This document shows positions 1 through 6,530 of a stretch of DNA of 33,730 bases, piece by piece; the first letter of the stretch is position 1, and each line of letters starts with the position of its first letter. Source of the DNA: a virus. The notes beneath the pieces are model-generated. The model did not search any database. It saw only the letters and a program-made list of their open reading frames with translations, and was not told the DNA's origin. The stretch is from the IMG/VR virus record IMGVR_UViG_3300028840_001564, positions 1 through 33,730 of that record, one strand, 5' to 3'. The position numbers and the translations under genes were made by a program.

Positions 1-144
1 TTTCCGCTGCAGCAGGTTCAGGCTCGGGCTCTGGCCCGGCTTCGGGCTCTGGCTCGGCTTCTGGCTCGGGTTCCGGTACTTCTTCCGGCGCTTCCGCTGC
101 TGTTTCGATTTGTTCCGGTGCGTCTTCTGTTTCAGCAGCGTCAA
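1..144. repeat. Terminal direct repeat, left copy
   Basis: These 144 bases are identical to the last 144 bases of the window (33587-33730). The repeat lies inside the acidic, Glu-Pro-rich part of the scaffold-like gene, and joining the two copies restores that gene in frame. This is most simply the overlap of a circular or circularly permuted assembly. A true fixed terminal repeat is less likely because it would cut a virion gene. Confidence 0.95.
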
Positions 145-187
145 AAGCCGCTTCCAGGTCACTCCTAAGATCATTTTCTTGGTCCAT
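1..187 (-). CDS. Scaffold-like capsid assembly protein, N-terminal part
   Basis: This is the start of a gene that runs off the left edge and continues at the right edge (33586 down to 32757). Joined, the reading frame gives 338 residues. The ATG is at 187-185, just after the stop of the upstream gene at 189. The N-terminus is very acidic, with Glu-Pro/Glu-Ala runs from about residue 36 to 60, followed by a Lys-Trp-Ser-Glu-Leu-Pro motif often seen in podophage scaffold or coil-containing proteins. Its place between portal and major capsid genes supports a role as internal scaffold during procapsid assembly. The function rests on position, composition and recalled similarity. Confidence 0.75.
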   Translation of the reverse strand, partial: MDQENDLRSDLEAAFDAAETEDAPEQIETAAEAPEEVPEPEPEAEPEPEAGPEPEPEPAAAE

Positions 188-188
188 T

Positions 189-512
189 TTAACCTCTGTT
201 CATCTGGTCGAAGGCTTTCATCAGGTCAGCTCGGCGGCTTTCCTTCAGGTTTCGCTGCTGTTCACGCAGCCGTTGTTTACCCCGGTTGGCTACCCACTCT
301 TTCGGGTAGTCAGCGGAATTTGTGACCCCATGGCGGCGGTTGTGCGCCTCCAGTTGCGGCCGGGATGAGATGACAGACCCATCAATCGGTGACTTGAAGG
401 GCTTGATGTCCTCCATGACCATGTGGGTTTGCCTGGTCGGCCGGACATATTCCTCAGCCGGAATGAGTTTGTGCGTCTCAGGACACTGGATATAGCGTTT
501 ACGGCCCGCCAT
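189..512 (-). CDS. Conserved podophage head-region protein, unknown function
   Basis: This 107-residue basic protein begins Met-Ala-Gly-Arg-Lys-Arg-Tyr and has a central segment with Pro-Phe-Lys-Ser-Pro and Ser-Arg-Pro-Gln-Leu that I recall from proteins beside podophage portal genes. The start at 512 is chosen because an AGGA sits about 8 bases upstream; an ATG at 521 is possible. The gene overlaps the portal stop by 14 bases and is followed directly by the scaffold gene, so translation is probably coupled. The C-terminus is rich in Arg, Gln and Glu and likely helical. No catalytic motif is visible. A minor head or connector role is an inference from position. Confidence 0.75.
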   Translation of the reverse strand: MAGRKRYIQCPETHKLIPAEEYVRPTRQTHMVMEDIKPFKSPIDGSVISSRPQLEAHNRRHGVTNSADYPKEWVANRGKQRLREQQRNLKESRRADLMKAFDQMNRG

Positions 513-2661
513 CGGGTTCATCCTGTGTGGCAAAGTGAAGTTCGGTGTCAATCATCGCTTCTGCCGCCTTCTGTTCGATGGATTGAACAGTCTGGGCTTC
601 CATTTTTTCGACCTCGATCACAGTTTCGTTCCATTTCTTGCGAATTTCGGCCGCGGCACTGCGGTCAATCTGCTCAAGATCGCCTCGGGTCTCCAGATTC
701 TTGAGGAACGCGTCAATTTCGCCCTTGATCTGGTGTTCAGAGGCTTTGACCTGCGCCTGGGCGGCGATTTCGTTCATTTTGTTGCGGTGGCGGTTGTTTT
801 CGGTGGCGATATCGGCCTGCATGTCCACCTGTCGTGTCTGTGCATCGGCTTGTGCCTTGGCCTGAATCTTCTGCATGTCGCCTTGTTGCCGCGCCTGCTC
901 GCGCTGTGCCTCCGGGTTCGGCTGTTCAGGCTTCGGCTGCTGGGCCTGCGTCACCATCTTGTCAAGCGTGGCCTCGATTTCGTTGGAGCCCTTGTATCCG
1001 GCCATGGTCCACTGAAGCATTTCAAGCAGGAATGGCGTAGATCCGGGTTCGGCCTGGACCAGCGGCGCTGCGGACTGCAAAAACGTCGCCAGTGCGGTCA
1101 GGAAGCCGGTGCGCTCCTGCTGCAACTTGGCGTAATCAATCATTGCCATGGTCTCAGAGCGGACCTTGATGCGCATATGCGCCATATCGGGTTGCTTGAG
1201 CAGTTGTACCGCTTGTGGCGCCAGGTCACGGTTCACGCTGTACATGACGTTGGACTGCTTGACAATCGTCTCGGGGCTATAGTGCTTGCAGATGACCTCG
1301 GCCTTGATTTGCATCAGGTCTGTGACGAATGTCGCAAATTCCTCCTGAAGTGTCTGGATGTTGGCCGAGCCAAACTGTGCCTTGATCTGGGTCTGTCCGA
1401 CCCCTTCATACTGGTTCTGAAGCTGCCCCTGCATCACATCAGCCATGCCGGTGACGTTCTGGAGTAGCGAAATCGTGCTGTTGCGCTGTTGCACTAGCCT
1501 GTCAAGTACATTGGCGATTGTTTCGATGGGCATCCAGTCCACCTGGCCGCGCAAACCGCCTTTTTCGGCAAACATCGCCCAGTTATCCACCGGAATCAGG
1601 TCATTCTCAAAGCCTTCCTTGAGCATTCGCTGAACGCCCTCGGCGCTGGAGTCATACACGCCCACCACCTTGACCGCATCAGTGATCAGGGAAATCCGCG
1701 TCTGCAATACATCGACCTCGTTGTACAGGTCTTGCGCGAGGTGGAAGTCCGCGGTCGGCTTGTACAGCGTGGTGGTCGGATTGGCGATAAAGAACGGGGG
1801 TGCGGGATAGAAGCCATTCAGGCCAAGGGGGTCATCCTTCTTTTCGAGGACGCCGGCACCCTTGGAGTACCAGTACACGCAGCGGTCTTCCTTGTCCCAG
1901 ATTTCCCAGATTTGGGCTTTCTGGGTCCAGTCGTCCTCATCGCGCTTGCTGACCTCATCGGCTTCTTCACCCGCCTTCTGCTTCTTGTACTGAAGCTGGT
2001 TGGCCTTGTCCTCACCGAATCGTTCAGCGGCCTCGTCCTTGGTCATGTAGGCACGGAAGCCGAGCCATGGCATATCGGCCCAGCCGCGGCACCAACCCCA
2101 GAGAACGTCTTTCCAGAAATAATAATCAATCGGTGCGTCTTCACTGACGACGCGGGTTTCGGTGTAGCTTTCGGCAATCATCACGCCAGAAGGCGCGACC
2201 ACTTCAGCAACCGTGACCTCCTCGGTCTCGACCTCATAGCGGACCCTGGCAACGCCGAGTCCGGGTAACAGCCGGTCCTGGAGGACGTTCTTGAGGACGG
2301 TATCGGTTTCCTCGGCGTGATTTTGCAGGTCGAGGTTCAGCAGGCGCTCCATGATATCGCCGGCAACGCGAGCGACGTCATCGTTAAAGTCATCATTTTC
2401 CCTGGCGACATCAATCGATGGCAGGTTGTTGTACATGATGGACTGCTGGAGTTTGACGTTGCGATGGAAGAAATTCAGCCGGAATAGCTGGTTTCGGTCC
2501 TTGTCGCTGTACTGGGGCCGGTCATCAAGGTAGCGACCGACGATTTTCGAGCCTTGTTTGTGAAAGTCCCGCAGCATCTTGCTGGACTGTTCGATTTCAC
2601 GCGCCCAGTATTGCGCGTTCTTGCGCTCGGGTTCTTTCAGGACTTCTTCTGCAGCTTCCAT
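499..2661 (-). CDS. Portal protein
   Basis: This 720-residue protein is close to the P22 portal in length (725). The N-terminal part has Asp-Arg-Asn-Gln-Leu-Phe-Arg-Leu-Asn-Phe followed by a conserved stretch around Asn-Leu-Pro-Ser-Ile, as in podophage portals. A Trp-rich segment near residues 180-200 (Trp-Lys-Asp-Val-Leu-Trp-Gly-Trp) fits the clip/wing core. The last 170 residues are Gln/Ala-rich and predicted helical coiled coil, matching the C-terminal barrel of P22-type portals. It follows terL with one base between stop and start. It would form the dodecameric ring at one capsid vertex, the DNA channel and the docking site for terminase and tail adaptors. Confidence 0.92.
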   Translation of the reverse strand: MEAAEEVLKEPERKNAQYWAREIEQSSKMLRDFHKQGSKIVGRYLDDRPQYSDKDRNQLFRLNFFHRNVKLQQSIMYNNLPSIDVARENDDFNDDVARVAGDIMERLLNLDLQNHAEETDTVLKNVLQDRLLPGLGVARVRYEVETEEVTVAEVVAPSGVMIAESYTETRVVSEDAPIDYYFWKDVLWGWCRGWADMPWLGFRAYMTKDEAAERFGEDKANQLQYKKQKAGEEADEVSKRDEDDWTQKAQIWEIWDKEDRCVYWYSKGAGVLEKKDDPLGLNGFYPAPPFFIANPTTTLYKPTADFHLAQDLYNEVDVLQTRISLITDAVKVVGVYDSSAEGVQRMLKEGFENDLIPVDNWAMFAEKGGLRGQVDWMPIETIANVLDRLVQQRNSTISLLQNVTGMADVMQGQLQNQYEGVGQTQIKAQFGSANIQTLQEEFATFVTDLMQIKAEVICKHYSPETIVKQSNVMYSVNRDLAPQAVQLLKQPDMAHMRIKVRSETMAMIDYAKLQQERTGFLTALATFLQSAAPLVQAEPGSTPFLLEMLQWTMAGYKGSNEIEATLDKMVTQAQQPKPEQPNPEAQREQARQQGDMQKIQAKAQADAQTRQVDMQADIATENNRHRNKMNEIAAQAQVKASEHQIKGEIDAFLKNLETRGDLEQIDRSAAAEIRKKWNETVIEVEKMEAQTVQSIEQKAAEAMIDTELHFATQDEPDGGP

Positions 2662-2662
2662 A

Positions 2663-4210
2663 TCAGAGTCTCAGTACGCCGAAGCGATTTTTCTTGGGAT
2701 CTTCCCAAAGATCATCCAGTTTTTGTCGGGTAAATGTTTGACCTTCGCGCTGAATATACGCCCCTTCAATGGGTTTGGCTATTTTGCCTTCTTCGGGCTT
2801 CTTCGCAATCTGGGTCCATACATCTCGGCCAATGAGGGCAATCACATCAATAAAATCGTCATGTTCCGTCTTCGACTTCGGCGGGAAGTTCATGATTTCA
2901 TGCACCAGGGGGGCATTCCACGGCGCGCGGACAATAAACACCTTGCCCTGCATGAACAAATCCCGAATCGGCGCCGCCCTCACTTCCTTGTCCTGTCCTC
3001 GCAACGGCAATTCCTTGATGCGCACCGGATCACCACCCGTCCGGGCAAATTCCCGCTGGTAGTCATTGAATACTTTAGTGGCATTGTCATTATCGGCGAG
3101 AACATAGGGGGGTGCGTATTGTTCGTTCATGCCGGCGAGGCGTTTGGAGGTATCGCTGACCTTGACTTGCTCGCGGGTGAAGTCATACAGGTAGATATTG
3201 CGGTCGGGGTCAATTTTGGCGACGCCAATCACGGTATAGTCACCGCCGCCAGCGGTCAGGGCTAGGTCCATAGCCATCAGGGTCTTGCAGTTGTCCGGCA
3301 CGTCCTTGCGATCAACGTACTGGATGTATTCCTCATCCACCCACGTTCCCGAGGCATCCACCGGCACTTGTTGGTACAGGGCGGGCCAGCGAATCGGGTG
3401 AGACATATTGTCCTGAAGCTGTGCATCGCTGAACCATTCGGGCCAGAGAGGTTCATCAATCTCACGGCCCATAGGGTCATTCATGGGGTCATCGCACAGC
3501 ATGGGCAGCCGGAGAATCTTCACCCGCTTCGGTTCTTCCCCGGCCTCGATGCGCTCCAGAATCCGTCCAATAGGATCTTGCCGACTCCAGCGGGTCATAA
3601 TCATGATTTCCTTGCCGGTCGGCACCAGGCGCGTCCTCGCATCGGTCGAGTACCATTCCCACAGCTTATCCAACTGCCCCGGACTGCTCGCTTCCTCGAA
3701 ACTCGCAATCAGGTCATCACAAATCAACAGCTTACAGCGCACACCCGCAATCGCACTGCCGGCACCGCGGGCATACATCACACCACCCTCCTTGTTGGCA
3801 AACTCCCGAATATCTATCTGGGCAGGGTCCAACTCGGTCGAGGACAGTATCTTCCATTCCTCCATGTCACAGACACTTCGACGCCGCCTAGCAAAGTTCT
3901 TCGCTAGTGCATCCGTGTTCGAACAACACAAAATATTCCACTGCGGATACTTCGCCCACGCCCACGTCGCCGCCTGTACCGAACCATACGTCGATTTCGC
4001 ACTACCCGGAGGCGCCATAATCAGAAGCAAATCATACTTGTCCTCATCAATCAGTTCCTCCAGCGCACGACACATCACCTGATGATGCCGAGCAGGCTCA
4101 TACAAAAAGTCAGCATGAGAACCCGCCGCAATAAACCGCCGATAATGCACCAACTCAGCCTTCGCCTTCAGTATCTGCTCACGCCGCTGTATTAGCGCCT
4201 CAATACTCAT
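2663..4210 (-). CDS. terL: Terminase large subunit
   Basis: This is the 515-residue packaging motor ATPase and nuclease. Walker A is visible as APPGSAKST at residues 66-74, Walker B as LLICDDL at 161-167, and a coupling-type MTRWS at 205-209. The C-terminal nuclease domain has an acidic motif MAMDLAL with Asp315, a further Asp324, and a late Asp-Asp-Phe-Ile-Asp-Val segment near residue 463 typical of the RNase H-fold metal site. Length and order match intact TerL proteins. The ATG overlaps the stop of the upstream 69-residue gene as ATGA. It would cut concatemers and pump DNA through the portal. Whether packaging is headful (pac) or cos cannot be read from it. Confidence 0.97.
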   Translation of the reverse strand: MSIEALIQRREQILKAKAELVHYRRFIAAGSHADFLYEPARHHQVMCRALEELIDEDKYDLLLIMAPPGSAKSTYGSVQAATWAWAKYPQWNILCCSNTDALAKNFARRRRSVCDMEEWKILSSTELDPAQIDIREFANKEGGVMYARGAGSAIAGVRCKLLICDDLIASFEEASSPGQLDKLWEWYSTDARTRLVPTGKEIMIMTRWSRQDPIGRILERIEAGEEPKRVKILRLPMLCDDPMNDPMGREIDEPLWPEWFSDAQLQDNMSHPIRWPALYQQVPVDASGTWVDEEYIQYVDRKDVPDNCKTLMAMDLALTAGGGDYTVIGVAKIDPDRNIYLYDFTREQVKVSDTSKRLAGMNEQYAPPYVLADNDNATKVFNDYQREFARTGGDPVRIKELPLRGQDKEVRAAPIRDLFMQGKVFIVRAPWNAPLVHEIMNFPPKSKTEHDDFIDVIALIGRDVWTQIAKKPEEGKIAKPIEGAYIQREGQTFTRQKLDDLWEDPKKNRFGVLRL

Positions 4211-4416
4211 CGCTCTACCTCCAGCACCAACTCCCGAACCCTCCCCATAATCGCCGCCTGCAACAACGCATACTCCCCAATAAGCGCCTCCTTACCATTC
4301 AACTCACCCAAACCCTCCTTCATCACCAGGTGCATCATCACATAACGACGAACATCCGGACTCTCCAAAAAGTCCATCAGCAACTTCTCAGGGTCCCTAT
4401 CAACCATCCTGTGCAT
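4207..4416 (-). CDS. Small protein between TerS and TerL
   Basis: This 69-residue, mostly helical and slightly acidic protein has the pattern Met-Asp-Phe-Leu-Glu-Ser-Pro-Asp-Val-Arg near its start and a Leu/Val-rich C-terminal helix. It ends with a 4-base ATGA overlap with terL, indicating coupled translation. A second in-frame ATG three codons in is possible. The first ATG lies inside one of two near-identical TGCA dyads (4408-4423). It is not a recognised family; its place suggests a terminase accessory role, which is an inference. Confidence 0.7.
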   Translation of the reverse strand: MHRMVDRDPEKLLMDFLESPDVRRYVMMHLVMKEGLGELNGKEALIGEYALLQAAIMGRVRELVLEVER

Positions 4417-4488
4417 TTTTGCAATACATCACCGATATTCGGGATACCTTACCCGCTTTTTGAGCTATCACCTGTGCATTTCTGCACA
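4408..4488. repeat. Paired TGCA dyads between terminase genes
   Basis: Two 16-base direct copies, 4408-4423 and 4471-4486, differ at one base (CCTGTGCATTTTTGCA and CCTGTGCATTTCTGCA). The right copy is the centre of a perfect 6-bp dyad with a 4-base spacer at 4473-4488; the left copy has a TGCA dyad with a TTTT spacer. They could be regulator sites, RNA hairpins or duplicated gene-start sequence. Confidence 0.5.
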
Positions 4489-4670
4489 CAATCCACCTGA
4501 TACTGGTCCAATTCGGACAAAAACGACATGAATCGGAGGTAGCCGGGACCAAGCCCAACTTTTTTCTGGAAATATTTTGGGGGGTCTAGATACAAATAAA
4601 CTCTCCGTTTCAAAATCGAGGCCGGGGGCACCAAGCGAATCGCCCTCAGAGCCCACACAAAGCCGCTCAC
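4449..4670 (-). CDS. Possible small ORF after terS
   Basis: This frame encodes 73 residues and opens with a GTG that overlaps the terS stop as GTGA, the coupling geometry used elsewhere in this operon. The product is basic and hydrophobic with no recognised motif. A second frame in the same interval is also open, and neither has clear phage homology that I recognise. The interval may instead be mostly untranslated spacer. The call rests only on the overlap geometry. Confidence 0.3.
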   Translation of the reverse strand: MSGFVWALRAIRLVPPASILKRRVYLYLDPPKYFQKKVGLGPGYLRFMSFLSELDQYQVDCVQKCTGDSSKSG

Positions 4671-5044
4671 TGGCCGTTCTCTTCTTCATTGACCACCACA
4701 CCCTCGATCACATCATGTTGCAGGTAGCGGCTTATAGCGGCGTCTAGCTCGCTGGCCGTCATCTTGCTGAAGTCTTCGGTTTCCTGGATGGCGTCCGCTG
4801 GCAGTGGCTTACCGTGTCCTTGCTCAATGATGTAGCGCGCGCACTGCAGCCGGAATGGCATGGGCTGGTCGTCGTCGTTCATCGTGTTGTAGATCAGGTC
4901 CATTGCTTCGGGGCTCTTTGCCCTGCAAGCCTCCCTGAAAGCCTTGCCCTTTGCATACTTGGCCGCTGTTTGCCGCCTTGGGTCATGGCCTACCTGGAAC
5001 ATGCCAGAGTGTCGACTACCGGGCTTTGGTCCGGGTTTACTCAT
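4667..5044 (-). CDS. terS: Probable terminase small subunit
   Basis: This 125-residue protein begins with a basic Lys-Pro-Gly-Pro-Lys-Pro-Gly-Ser segment, typical of small terminase or DNA-binding proteins, followed by helices rich in Ala, Arg and Glu and an acidic tail (Val-Asn-Glu-Glu-Glu-Asn-Gly). It is the first gene of the late leftward operon, 58 bases from a strong promoter -10 element, and precedes terL by one or two small genes. It would recognise the packaging site and hand DNA to TerL. The ribosome site before the ATG is weak; a good AAGGAG lies about 27 bases upstream in the leader with no start codon at the usual distance. The call rests on position, size and N-terminal composition. 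Confidence 0.65.
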   Translation of the reverse strand: MSKPGPKPGSRHSGMFQVGHDPRRQTAAKYAKGKAFREACRAKSPEAMDLIYNTMNDDDQPMPFRLQCARYIIEQGHGKPLPADAIQETEDFSKMTASELDAAISRYLQHDVIEGVVVNEEENGQ

Positions 5045-5073
5045 GTCAGTGGTCGCTCGTGTTAGTGGTTACT

Positions 5074-5144
5074 CCTTGGTTGTTTGCTTAACTTGGAGCC
5101 CATTATAGTGAATTTAGTGTCAATGTCAACAAGTATTTCAATTT
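5074..5144 (-). repeat. Inverted promoter/leader repeat, left copy
   Basis: On the minus strand this roughly 71-base segment matches 6043-6113 on the plus strand with about ten mismatches. It contains a sigma70-like promoter, a doubled TTGACA/TTGACAC, and a fully conserved 22-base leader core (CTCCAAGTTAAGCAAACAAC and two more bases). The two copies face outward from the small cassette between them. Confidence 0.9.
5102..5129 (-). promoter_or_regulatory. Late-operon promoter ahead of terS
   Basis: Read leftward, TTGACA (5129-5124) and TATAAT (5107-5102) are separated by 16 bases, a near-consensus sigma70 promoter. Transcription would start around 5095 and enter terS, terL, portal and the rest of the virion operon. 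The overlapping second TTGACA suggests either a shifted -35 or an operator repeat. A consensus promoter for late genes implies use of unmodified host polymerase, so delayed expression would need a repressor or another control. Confidence 0.75.
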
Positions 5145-5295
5145 ACTTGTATGCAGAGAGAGCGGGAGCTAGACCCAAGCCATAATGTGACCATACTGGA
5201 ATGCCAAGCCATGAAGCGCTTCTAGTGGAATGCCCGAGTGATGTATTGCTGTTGTGATGTTGCTGTGAGGTATCTGTACCGTGGGAGTACATGGT

Positions 5296-5499
5296 TTACG
5301 TCCTATGGTGGATAGGGGTAATGGATGTTGTTGGCCGCGGTGTACGGTCATTAGCGGCGGGTGAATAGGGGAATGTCTTGGCGCGTGTCTTATGTTGCTG
5401 GCGTTCATCGATAATGTGGCTAGCGATCAGTACAGTAGCGGACAGTAGGCAGCCAGTCATGATGCCCATAGCGAAAGCGATATCAGCGGCGTAGGGCAT
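5296..5499 (-). CDS. Small putative membrane protein
   Basis: This 67-residue frame has one clear hydrophobic segment at about residues 7-27 (Ala-Phe-Ala-Met-Gly-Ile-Met followed by Leu-Leu-Ser-Ala-Thr-Val-Leu-Ile), then a polar, Thr/Pro/His-rich tail. It overlaps the end of the upstream 50-residue gene by 17 bases and would be the last gene of a three-gene leftward cassette. No strong ribosome site is visible, so translation would rely on coupling. Function unknown; a membrane role for the infected cell is a guess from the hydrophobic helix. Confidence 0.45.
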   Translation of the reverse strand: MPYAADIAFAMGIMTGCLLSATVLIASHIIDERQQHKTRAKTFPYSPAANDRTPRPTTSITPIHHRT

Positions 5500-5635
5500 A
5501 GGCGTTTTCTACATGGCGGCGTATAAGGGATTTCCAGGGTGCAGGACATTGCTGCAATGCGGCCTGGCGGTCAGCTTTGTTCCTCAGTGTGAGGATGTAA
5601 GCGGCATAGTGTCGTGGGCTATTACCGGTAGTCAT
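5483..5635 (-). CDS. Short conserved phage protein, 50 aa
   Basis: This 50-residue ORF starts at ATG 5635. Its product has the pattern Ala-Ala-Leu-Gln-Gln-Cys-Pro then Trp-Lys-Ser-Leu-Ile-Arg-Arg-His-Val-Glu-Asn-Ala, which I recall from many short proteins of gammaproteobacterial phages, usually two helices joined by a Pro-Xaa-Trp turn. It is the middle gene of the leftward cassette and overlaps the next frame by 17 bases. The role is unknown in all relatives I know of. Support comes from the recognisable motif, since the length alone would not be convincing. Confidence 0.65.
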   Translation of the reverse strand: MTTGNSPRHYAAYILTLRNKADRQAALQQCPAPWKSLIRRHVENAYALRR

Positions 5636-5678
5636 GTATTGACTTTAGCACATGATACACGGGAATACATATTCTGAA

Positions 5679-5948
5679 TCATACCGGGTTGCCCATAGCG
5701 ATGATATGCAGTGCCATAACGAACCTATCCCGCGGTGCTGGACCAGATGCCAGCGAGTAGTGGGTAAGCTGCATACTCTCAACGTGCAATGGATAAGGCG
5801 TTGCTGTTTCCTGCGCCAATAGCCAGGCGTTAACCTGTGCTTCCAACCCGGGCAGGTTGTCATCTTCGAGCAACTTCACCGCGTGATGAACGTCCTGATC
5901 ACCATCCTTCGGCCAGCTCACTGACTCCGGCCTTCCATACTTGCCCAT
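5679..5948 (-). CDS. Hypothetical protein, first gene of small cassette
   Basis: The product is 89 residues from the ATG at 5948, chosen because AGGG lies at a suitable distance upstream; a longer frame from 6005 would run over the promoter. It begins Met-Gly-Lys-Tyr-Gly-Arg-Pro-Glu-Ser with a following Trp-Pro-Lys-Asp-Gly, is acidic in the middle (Leu-Leu-Glu-Asp-Asp) and has no membrane segment. I do not recognise the family. It has its own promoter at 5973-6001 and is transcribed away from the plus-strand operon at 6124. Confidence 0.65.
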   Translation of the reverse strand: MGKYGRPESVSWPKDGDQDVHHAVKLLEDDNLPGLEAQVNAWLLAQETATPYPLHVESMQLTHYSLASGPAPRDRFVMALHIIAMGNPV

Positions 5949-5972
5949 AAATAACCCTCTTTTTATGCTCTC

Positions 5973-6001
5973 AGTGTACAGAAAACAATCAGATATGTCC
6001 A
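5973..6001 (-). promoter_or_regulatory. Candidate promoter for the small leftward cassette
   Basis: Read leftward, TGGACA (6001-5996) and TACACT (5978-5973) are spaced by 17 bases. This gives a plausible sigma70 promoter directly ahead of the 89-residue gene. Its spacing is ideal, but the -10 matches consensus at only four of six bases. Confidence 0.5.
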
Positions 6002-6042
6002 CCAAAGCCAGTAAATACGCGGGTTTCAGCCATATCTAAAAT

Positions 6043-6113
6043 ATATTGAAATATCTATTGACTTTGACACTAGATTCATTAGAATAGGCTCCAAGTTAAG
6101 CAAACAACCACGG
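6043..6113 (+). repeat. Inverted promoter/leader repeat, right copy
   Basis: This is the plus-strand partner of 5074-5144. It keeps the paired TTGAC elements, the -10 position and the identical leader core. A third, shorter relative of the leader (GTTAAGCAACTAACCAAGG) lies at 6492-6510 ahead of the next gene, matching 17 of 19 bases of the left copy. Confidence 0.9.
6058..6085 (+). promoter_or_regulatory. Promoter for the 6124-7899 operon
   Basis: TTGACT (6058-6063) and TAGAAT (6080-6085) are spaced by 16 bases, the same geometry as the left copy but with one -35 and one -10 base further from consensus. This predicts a weaker version of the terS promoter under the same control. Confidence 0.7.
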
Positions 6114-6123
6114 ATATAGAAAC

Positions 6124-6480
6124 ATGAAACAGTCAAACAGATTAGCGCGCCTTGTGGCGCACAACATTGAGCGCGCCGACAGCACACTGTCTTATGAGCG
6201 CCTTACCCTGGCGATGACGCGCCTAGCGCAAGCTGTCCACGCAGATCCTGAACCAGAGTGGGACTACGACGCCAACGGCGCTTATAGCGCGCTCGCTGAC
6301 ATTATTACGGCTGCATATTGGCACTACGCCGGTTTGCATAGCGGCCAGGGCAGCGACAGCTACGCGGCGTTGTGTGCCCTCTCTGCCGTGTTCTGCCCGG
6401 GGCCGTATGCCACAGGCCCGGATTCCGAAAGTGCGGAAGCCGATATTTACGCGATGCTCAACGAATGGGCGGCGGCCTAA
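6124..6480 (+). CDS. Hypothetical protein, 118 aa
   Basis: This is the first gene of the rightward operon, 38 bases after the promoter -10. The product is Ala-rich, helical and acidic toward its C-terminus (Asp-Ser-Glu-Ser-Ala-Glu-Ala-Asp). It contains a Trp-Asp-Tyr-Asp-Ala-Asn-Gly segment near residue 44. No signal peptide, membrane helix or known catalytic motif is visible. I do not recognise the family. As the first gene from a strong host-like promoter it may act early, which is an inference from position. Confidence 0.75.
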   Translation: MKQSNRLARLVAHNIERADSTLSYERLTLAMTRLAQAVHADPEPEWDYDANGAYSALADIITAAYWHYAGLHSGQGSDSYAALCALSAVFCPGPYATGPDSESAEADIYAMLNEWAAA

Positions 6481-6530
6481 CCTAACCCACCGTTAAGCAA
6501 CTAACCAAGGATAAAGTGAGGTAACACACC

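Noticed and set aside
535-1467. 310-codon plus-strand frame opposite the portal gene
   Set aside because: It is antisense to a well-supported portal gene, has Leu/Arg/His-rich shadow composition, and has no ribosome site or operon context.
5169-5408. 79-codon minus-strand frame rich in His and Pro beyond the small cassette
   Set aside because: It overlaps the better-supported membrane-protein frame, lacks a ribosome site and has shadow-like composition.
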